Positions 23,458 through 28,685 of a stretch of DNA of 28,685 nt are shown one piece after another. Origin of the DNA: CAYQQJ01 sp964515945. Its GTDB lineage: Bacteria > Pseudomonadota > Gammaproteobacteria > Pseudomonadales > Cellvibrionaceae. Every line of letters begins with the position of its first letter. Within the stretch, counting starts at the first letter, position 1. The translations under genes and the position numbers were made by a program. The notes beneath the pieces were generated by a model that searched no databases, was not told the origin of the DNA, and saw only the letters and a program-made list of their open reading frames with translations. The DNA is taken from contig CAZEWY010000019.1 of assembly GCA_964515945.1 (NCBI GenBank), positions 1-28,685 on the forward strand, in the 5' to 3' direction.

Positions 23458-23475
23458 TCAGAGGCGCCGTTTGGC
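23434..23475. repeat. 15-bp foldback at the broken end of the IS1380 transposase
   Basis: GCCAAGCGGCGCCTC (23434-23448), a 12-base spacer, then GAGGCGCCGTTTGGC (23461-23475) form a stem with one mismatch. The right arm is transposase coding sequence (A-K-R-R-L); the left arm is its inverted copy beyond the stop. Confidence 0.85.
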
Positions 23476-23934
23476 ATTGGGATTGGCTTTCAAAAACTGA
23501 TCAACCAGAACCTGATGCATTGCCAGAGCTGTCTCTCGATCCGCCCGTTGCTCCAAGCGGCATAGCGTCGGTGCACTACCGAGTATTCTGTCGCTCTCGA
23601 CCGCTGTCTGAAAGGCAGTATCAGTGCATAACGACGCATGGTCATTCAAATCTTCGTAGCCTGCCGCCATGGCATAGATCCGCTGACGCAAAAGGCTCCT
23701 TTGGCTGTGCTCACACCGGCCCTGTACTCGAGGGTCCTGAATAGCTCTATCGAGAGCCTTGGTCAACCCGATCTTGCGATCCACGCTTTGTAGCAGTAGT
23801 ACACCGCCATTCGAAGTGACTTCGCCACCCTCAAAGTTGACCTCAACTTTGCGGCGTTTAACACGTGGAAATTCCGGGCTGTTCTGGTAATATTCTGTCA
23901 CGGTGGAACCGTCCTTATTTTTTGGCTTTGACAC
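23458..23934 (-). pseudogene. IS1380-family transposase, N-terminal fragment
   Basis: The 158 residues match the N-terminal part of IS1380 transposases: VEVNFEGGEVTSNGGVLLLQ (about 31-50), RVQGRCEHSQRSLLRQRIYAMAAGYEDLNDH, and RILGSAPTLCRLEQ. The family is normally about 430-450 residues; here the frame ends at K-R-R-L-stop just before the expected first catalytic aspartate region (DFDAT). The listed GTG start at 23934 is only four bases after a TATAAT box; a second GTG at 23901, behind AAGGA, may be the real start. The copy is inactive. Confidence 0.85.
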
Positions 23935-23963
23935 CTTGATTATAAGGGTTAAACGGTTCCACC
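23902..23963. repeat. Perfect 11-bp inverted repeat around the IS1380 promoter
   Basis: GGTGGAACCGT (23902-23912) and ACGGTTCCACC (23953-23963) are perfect inverted copies 40 bases apart. TATAAT (minus strand, 23939-23944) lies between. Possibly an operator or sub-terminal repeat. Confidence 0.75.
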
Positions 23964-23987
23964 TCCTACTTTTGGTGAAATATTCGG

Positions 23988-24747
23988 GCTAGGTGCCCCA
24001 CGCTTGATGGCGTGTGCGCTGCTCGATTCGATTACCTGGTCACTGGTGACGCCGCTTGGATGGCCAACCGCTTTACGTTCAAGCACGCGGTAGACCGCCT
24101 TCGAGCGTAGGCGTGTGACGAAGCTAACTCCTTGTTTCGTAAGGTTTCCGAACCACCGGTAGTCGACATAGCCTTTATCGAAAGCCACGATGCTGCCTTT
24201 GGGAAAGCAAAACTTCCGACCCTCCACCATGTCATTTTCGCCACCATCTCTGAGCGCCACGAACTCTGGTATATCAGCGGCATGGTTCAGACCCATATTG
24301 AGTTTCACATTGGCTGTATCATCTCGGTGGCCGCCCATGGGAAGAGGCTCAGTGACAAGTCCAGCGCGCTGGCATCCAATAAATAGTGCGGGTTTTTGTA
24401 ACGGAAGTCATGTTTGCCAAGCTGGTTTTTACAGCGTACCAGCAGCTTGTAGAACAGTGCTACATAAAGCTCGGCCGGCTGTTTTTCGTTCAGACGAGCC
24501 AGGTAGTACGAGCAACAGGCTTGGCGCCGAGGTCATAAAGCTTGTTCTGTTGCGCTTGAAGATTCGCCTGGATGTCCCACAAGCTCTGCCGTCCTGAAAG
24601 CTGAGATATCGCTATGCCTAAAAGCTGGTCCCAACCGCTGGCTGAGAGGAGTTTTTGCCCAACGTGGTGCTGTCTGGCCAAGCCTTCAAATTCATGTCTC
24701 GACGGCCGTTTTAGCAGTTGCTGAAAATCGGTGTTAAAATGTGACAA
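23988..24747 (-). pseudogene. IS4-family transposase with DUF4372 N-terminus, frameshifted and truncated
   Basis: Three successive frames form one protein. Frame A starts at a TTG (24747) behind a G-rich ribosome site, and reads LSHFNTDFQQLLKR, then LLGIAISQLSGRQSLWDIQ. After ARTT near 24500 a one-base change moves to frame B: YLARLNEKQPAELYVALFYK, then YLLDASALDLSLSLFPWA. A second shift near 24330 moves to frame C: DDTANVKLNMGLNHAADIPE, then SIVAFDKGYVDYRWFGNLTK. The match ends at KRGAPS, where the IS1380 sequence begins. The order DUF4372 then DDE domain is that of a common IS4 group. The last catalytic glutamate region is missing. It cannot make a working enzyme. Confidence 0.87.
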
Positions 24748-24840
24748 AGCCTGATCCCCCCATTGTTGCTGTGGTTGGTCGCACAAGCATTGTAACAACG
24801 GAGGTTCAGGCTTTCTTCATTTATCCCAAACTTTGGGACA
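23988..24840 (-). mobile_element. Remnant of an IS4-family element
   Basis: The right end probably lies near 24840, next to the leuS stop, where a 15-base palindrome TCCCAAA-C-TTTGGGA (24824-24838) stands upstream of the transposase. The left end is lost at the IS1380 junction. No matching terminal repeat remains for comparison. Confidence 0.55.
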
Positions 24841-24863
24841 GCCGTGCTGTAGAGCCCCTTTTC

Positions 24864-27644
24864 TCAATTCACCACCAGATTGATGATCTTGTTCGGAATA
24901 AAAATCATTTTGCGCAGTGTCTTTTCCTCGATCCATTTCTGGATCGTTTGATTTTCGAGGACGATCGCTTTCGCGGATTCCTGGTCAATGTCCTTAGGCA
25001 TGGCAACTTTGGCGCGCAGCTTTCCATTTACCGACACGGAATAGGTAAATTCCTGCTCAGCAATGTAGGCTTCCACCCACTCGGGGTACCCCTGATCCAG
25101 AATTGAGCTGTTATTGCCCAGCGCCACATTCCAAAGCTCCTCGCTAATAAAAGGTGCATAAGGGTGCAGAAGTTGCAGCAGGGTTGAGAGAGATTCCCGA
25201 TCGTGGACATCCAGTTTCGTGTAGTGGTTCACACAGGTCATCAGCGCTGCGATGGCCGTATTGAAAGACATGCTTTCCGTCAACTCACTGACTTTCTTGA
25301 TCGTCTGATGAGTCACCTTGACCACTTCGTCCGTAGGTTTGTCATCCGACACAATGCACTTGTCATCGCCGTTGTAGAACAAACGCCGTACCCGTGTCAG
25401 GAACTTGTATGATCCTTCAATGGTCTGAATCGACCAGGGTGCAGACTGGACGATGGGCCCGAGGAACATCTCGTGGATACGTAAACAGTCCGCACCGTAT
25501 TGTTCAATAATGTCATCCGGCACAACCACGTTGTATTTAGATTTTGACATCTTCTCGACCACACGATCACACAACAACTTCTGTTGATCATTCAGCACGA
25601 GTTCTACGTTGCTGTAATCGCTACGCCAGGTTCTGAGTTGTTCCGTATCCACGTGATTATCGCGATCAACAAAGTTGATATCGACATGAAGAGGTTGAAC
25701 TTCATAACCCTGAGTCTTATCGGCAGAAATGATGGTATTTGAATTTCTGTCCCGATAAATGATGGCAGACTGCCCCAGTATCATACCCTGACAGACAACT
25801 TTCTTGAACGGCTCCTGGAAATTGATATGCCCCATGTCGTAGAGAAACAGGTTCCAAAAACGGGAATACACAAGGTGTCCGGTGGCATGTTCGGATCCGC
25901 CGATATAGCAATCAACGCTGTTCCAATACGCGGTGCTACCGGCATCTGCGAAGTTCCTGTCGTTCCTGGCATCCGTATAGCGCAGAAAATACCAACTCGA
26001 TCCAGCCCAGCCGGGCATGGTGGTGGTCTCCAGCGGGTGGCCGTGATAGCTCCAGTCTTCCGCACGAGTCAAGGGAGGCTCGCCTTCATCGGTGGGGCGG
26101 TAATCACTGATTTTAGGAAGTTCCAGCGGAAGATCCTGTAAATCCACCGGCGTGGGTATACCTTCTTCATCATAATAGATCGGAATGGGTTCGCCCCAAT
26201 AACGCTGGCGTCCAAAGATCGCGTCGCGGATCCGATATTTAATGCAACGCAAACCCTTACCCTGAGCTTCAATAATATCGCAGATTTTATCTTTCGCTTC
26301 GCTGACGCCGAGCCCGTTCAACTCTTTGGAGTTGATTATGATTCCTTGAGTCTTCTCATAGGGACGCTCAAGCTCTTCCGTGTTTTCGAATACAAAGATT
26401 AATGGCAGATCAAATTTCTTCGCAAAGCGGAAGTCCCGATCATCGGAAGCCGGTACTGCCATGATAGCGCCGGTGCCGTATTCGGGTAACACATAGTCGG
26501 CAATCCAGACTGGAATATTCTCTCCGGTCAGCGGATGTGTGGCGTAGGCGCCGGTAAAAGCTCCCGTCACCCGATCAACATCCGCCATGCGTTCACGGTC
26601 ACTGCGGGACTTCGCCAATGCAACATAGTCGTCAATGGCCTGGCGCTGGTCGTCTGTGGTGATCGTTCCCGCTAGAGGGTGTTCCGGAGCGAGTACCAAA
26701 AAGGTACAGCCATGTAGGGTGTCAGGGCGGGTGGTAAAGACTCGGATATTTTCGTTGTTGCCACCGACATTGATAGAAAAGTCGATCTCACAGCCAATGG
26801 ATTTGCCAATCCAGTTGCGCTGCATTTCCTTGAGACTTTCCGGCCAGTCGAGATCGTTCAGGTTATCCTGCAGACGATCAGCAAAGGCGGTGATCCGAAG
26901 CATCCACTGCTTCATTTTCCGCTTGGTAACCGGGTAACCACCCCGCTCGGACAGTCCATCTTTTATCTCATCGTTGGCCAGAACCGTTCCCAACGCCGGA
27001 CACCAGTTGACGCTAGATTCCGCACGGTACGCCAGGCGGTAGTTCATCAGAAACTCAGATTGTTCCATCCGAGAGAACTGCTGCCATTGTTCCGCTGTGA
27101 TGGTTGGCGTGTCGTCGGCCTGCGCTGCATCCAGCCCCTTATTGCCATCCTTTTCAAGGATGGCGGTCAGTTCGTTGATCGGGCGCGATTTGTTGAGAAG
27201 ATTGTCGTACCAGCCATTAAACAGCTGAATAAAGATCCATTGAGTCCAGCGATAATACTCCGGATCGCAAGTACGGAACTCCCTGCTTGGATCAAAACAG
27301 AAACCAATCTTGGCCAGCTGCTCCTGAAAGCGAGTGATGTTGTTTTCAGTGGTAATTGCGGGGTGCTGACCGGTCTCAATGGCATATTGCTCTGCCGGAA
27401 GACCGAAAGCGTCATACCCCATCGGGTGCAGGACATTAAACCCCTGCATACGCTTGAACCGACTCAGCACATCGCTGGCGATATACCCTCGTGGGTGACC
27501 GACGTGCAACCCGGCACCTGACGGATAAGGGAACATGTCCAGGCAATAGAACTTATCTTTGGTCACATCCATACGAGTACGATAGGTCTTTTGTTCATCC
27601 CAGTAGAGACGCCACTTTTTTTCCATTAACTTAAAGTTTTTCAT
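24864..27644 (-). CDS. leuS: Leucyl-tRNA synthetase, Bacteroidota-like type
   Basis: This is a complete class Ia synthetase of 926 residues. It has HVGHP (HIGH motif, about 46-50), GYDAFGLPAEQYAI, MNYRLAYRAESSVNWCPALGTVLANDE, the CP1 editing domain with TTRPDT and AVPASDDRDFRFA, the ATGHLVYSRFW stretch, KMSKS and a C-terminal anticodon-binding region. Phrases such as RTCDPEYYRWTQWIF and GHPAITTENNI, and an insertion with the ARPI-type sequence, resemble Bacteroidota rather than gammaproteobacterial enzymes. No lptE-holA follows, as would be expected at a housekeeping gammaproteobacterial leuS. Three hand-counted lines are 40, 42 and 50% GC, much below argH. Start ATG 27644 (a GTG sits one codon earlier) has a weak GAG site. 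Probably a transferred extra copy. Confidence 0.95.
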   Translation of the reverse strand: MKNFKLMEKKWRLYWDEQKTYRTRMDVTKDKFYCLDMFPYPSGAGLHVGHPRGYIASDVLSRFKRMQGFNVLHPMGYDAFGLPAEQYAIETGQHPAITTENNITRFQEQLAKIGFCFDPSREFRTCDPEYYRWTQWIFIQLFNGWYDNLLNKSRPINELTAILEKDGNKGLDAAQADDTPTITAEQWQQFSRMEQSEFLMNYRLAYRAESSVNWCPALGTVLANDEIKDGLSERGGYPVTKRKMKQWMLRITAFADRLQDNLNDLDWPESLKEMQRNWIGKSIGCEIDFSINVGGNNENIRVFTTRPDTLHGCTFLVLAPEHPLAGTITTDDQRQAIDDYVALAKSRSDRERMADVDRVTGAFTGAYATHPLTGENIPVWIADYVLPEYGTGAIMAVPASDDRDFRFAKKFDLPLIFVFENTEELERPYEKTQGIIINSKELNGLGVSEAKDKICDIIEAQGKGLRCIKYRIRDAIFGRQRYWGEPIPIYYDEEGIPTPVDLQDLPLELPKISDYRPTDEGEPPLTRAEDWSYHGHPLETTTMPGWAGSSWYFLRYTDARNDRNFADAGSTAYWNSVDCYIGGSEHATGHLVYSRFWNLFLYDMGHINFQEPFKKVVCQGMILGQSAIIYRDRNSNTIISADKTQGYEVQPLHVDINFVDRDNHVDTEQLRTWRSDYSNVELVLNDQQKLLCDRVVEKMSKSKYNVVVPDDIIEQYGADCLRIHEMFLGPIVQSAPWSIQTIEGSYKFLTRVRRLFYNGDDKCIVSDDKPTDEVVKVTHQTIKKVSELTESMSFNTAIAALMTCVNHYTKLDVHDRESLSTLLQLLHPYAPFISEELWNVALGNNSSILDQGYPEWVEAYIAEQEFTYSVSVNGKLRAKVAMPKDIDQESAKAIVLENQTIQKWIEEKTLRKMIFIPNKIINLVVN

Positions 27645-27911
27645 CACTCAATTACTTCAATAGTCTCTTCTATTTTGTCCCAAACCAATTGATCTCACTT
27701 TATCGGCAGATCTTTCGGCGTCCATTGTGTAGATTCTTCACCCACATCCATCGCGGGACAGCACAAGGCTAACCCAACAAGAAACCGGCGTGCGGCACCT
27801 GAAAGCCGGCTGGGAGAATGCCGGAACAGGGTTTGCAATTCTGTGTAGAGTCGTTAATGCGCTGGTTTTCGCAGTATTTGGTATCCCTGGTAAACCGTCT
27901 TCCAGCTCAAA

Positions 27912-28685
27912 TTATGGGCTGGCTGTCCTCACCATTGGATCTAGCCTTACGGCAGGCGCATCGCGGAATGCCATACACTCGATAATCGAGTGACTGCCGG
28001 AGCAACGGCCGATGAACTCATCTGCTGGAGACCGTCTAGTTCTGACTGCACGGCTGAGTGTTTCCAATTCTACGATATCTTTAGCACAATTGGAGGCCTT
28101 CGCTAACCCTTGTTGCGAAATATTCAACAATTCGGACAATACTTCTACAAATAGCCGCCCGTCACAGGTCCTGGCATCCATTCCTTTGGCAAAGGCCTGA
28201 TGATAAAGAGATTCAGTCTCATTCCTGTCAGCGGGCCTCAATATCGCCAGAGCCTCTTCCAGTGCGGCTTCGTTATACAACAGCCCCTTCCAGAAGGCGG
28301 CCAATGCCACGGCAAACCCCGGACTACAGGTGTCTGCCGAGCGAACTTCAATCACGCTCTTTAGACGGGCCTCAGGAAAAAGGGTGCCTAAATGAACCAC
28401 CCAGTCACATAGTTGAGGCTCATAACCGCGATATCCGTTCTTCAAATACTCAGCAAAGGTGATGCCTTCCACCGAAATCAGCTCCTCGTTGCGACTAATA
28501 AACAACAATTGCCGGTTGATGGCCCACTCGGTGTAATAGTTGAACGTGTTCTCTGCAAAATCCTCAGCAAACAGGAACGCAGGGATACCACAGCGATCGG
28601 GTGCAAACCTCGACCAAGTGAACATCCGGTAGCTTTTCATGGTAGTAACGAATCCGTTATTCACGGGAGAATTGGCATACAATGC
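27912..28685 (-). CDS. GCS2-type glutamate-cysteine ligase, C-terminal part (runs off the right edge)
   Basis: The frame is open to the window edge, giving about 258 residues of an enzyme normally near 450. The motifs KSYRMFTWSRFAPDRCGIP, NYYTEWAINRQLLFISRN, GITFAEYLKNG, DWVVHLGTLFPEARLKS-VIEVRSADTC and FWKGLLYNEAALEEA match the GCS2 family, ATP-dependent ligases that join glutamate and cysteine for glutathione or related thiols. The family also includes EgtA and enzymes of specialised metabolism, so the product is uncertain. The stop TAA is at 27912. A 267-base stretch with no clear gene or terminator separates it from leuS on the same strand. Whether it is a housekeeping gshA or part of an acquired cluster cannot be told here. 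Confidence 0.82.
   Translation of the reverse strand, partial: ALYANSPVNNGFVTTMKSYRMFTWSRFAPDRCGIPAFLFAEDFAENTFNYYTEWAINRQLLFISRNEELISVEGITFAEYLKNGYRGYEPQLCDWVVHLGTLFPEARLKSVIEVRSADTCSPGFAVALAAFWKGLLYNEAALEEALAILRPADRNETESLYHQAFAKGMDARTCDGRLFVEVLSELLNISQQGLAKASNCAKDIVELETLSRAVRTRRSPADEFIGRCSGSHSIIECMAFRDAPAVRLDPMVRTASP

Larger units (their letters stand above)
23458..23987 (-). mobile_element. Remnant of an IS1380-family element
   Basis: One end is proposed near 23987, where the IS4-type coding sequence stops matching and CCCGAATATTTCACC (minus strand) begins. The other end is lost at the foldback. The element appears to have landed in the IS4-type transposase gene. The boundary is estimated from protein continuity. 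Confidence 0.6.

Noticed and set aside
24824..24838. Palindrome TCCCAAACTTTGGGA as the leuS terminator
   Set aside because: A one-base centre and no T-run on the minus strand; more likely part of the IS4-type end.
27648..27911. T-box or other leader regulating leuS
   Set aside because: No specifier/antiterminator layout or T-box sequence was seen; T-boxes are also rare outside Gram-positive bacteria. The stretch holds nothing I can name.
1..28685. CRISPR array, prophage or toxin-antitoxin system
   Set aside because: No regular spacer-repeat series, phage structural genes or paired small toxin and antitoxin genes were seen.

Overview
The window looks like a chromosomal segment of a GC-rich gammaproteobacterium related to Pseudomonas and the Cellvibrionales-type marine genera. 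The main evidence is gene order. hemY-hemX-hemD-hemC-algR-algZ divergent from argH, then lptM-lysA-dapF-DUF484, then a SutA-like gene with glnK-amtB and ubiK, is the same set of neighbours I recall from the chromosome of Pseudomonas aeruginosa. The species cannot be named from the sequence alone.

Layout. (1) 1-1243: the start of a secreted M14-peptidase-like gene runs off the left edge, divergent from a DJ-1/PfpI-family gene. (2) 1386-7894 (minus): tetrapyrrole genes hemC, hemD, hemX and hemY, each overlapping the next, preceded by an AlgZ/AlgR-type sensor and LytTR regulator. (3) 7917-12519 (plus): argH, then a very large periplasmic-propeller diguanylate cyclase. (4) 12538-13505 (minus): a small DUF4177-like gene and a class I glutamine amidotransferase-like gene. 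(5) 13620-17428 (plus): lptM, lysA, dapF, DUF484 and a secreted hypothetical; the usual xerC is absent. (6) 17491-20881 (minus): SutA-like regulator, glnK, amtB, glnK and a TorF-type porin, with a sigma-54 promoter and NtrC-like sites upstream of torF. (7) 21195-23065 (plus): ubiK, a host-attachment-family protein and an HdeD-family membrane protein. (8) 23066-24840: a graveyard of two broken insertion sequences. (9) 24864-28685 (minus): an AT-richer, Bacteroidota-looking leuS and the 3' part of a GCS2-type glutamate-cysteine ligase, both apparently foreign to the conserved neighbourhood.

How the genes work together. hemCDXY makes uroporphyrinogen III and carries the two membrane proteins that usually travel with it. 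lysA and dapF are the last steps of lysine synthesis, and dapF also feeds peptidoglycan. torF-glnK-amtB reads as a nitrogen-starvation unit driven by NtrC and sigma-54: porin, PII signal protein and ammonium channel, with a second PII gene behind a strong terminator.

Most notable observations: three in-frame 24-bp repeats at the lysA 3' end, each ending in its own TAG; similar short tandem duplications just after or over other stop codons; a possible AUU start for algZ; a structured, three-stem inverted-repeat region next to glnK; a foldback at the broken end of an IS1380 transposase gene; and the leuS plus GCS2 pair beside the IS remnants. No CRISPR array, tRNA, rRNA or phage module was seen.
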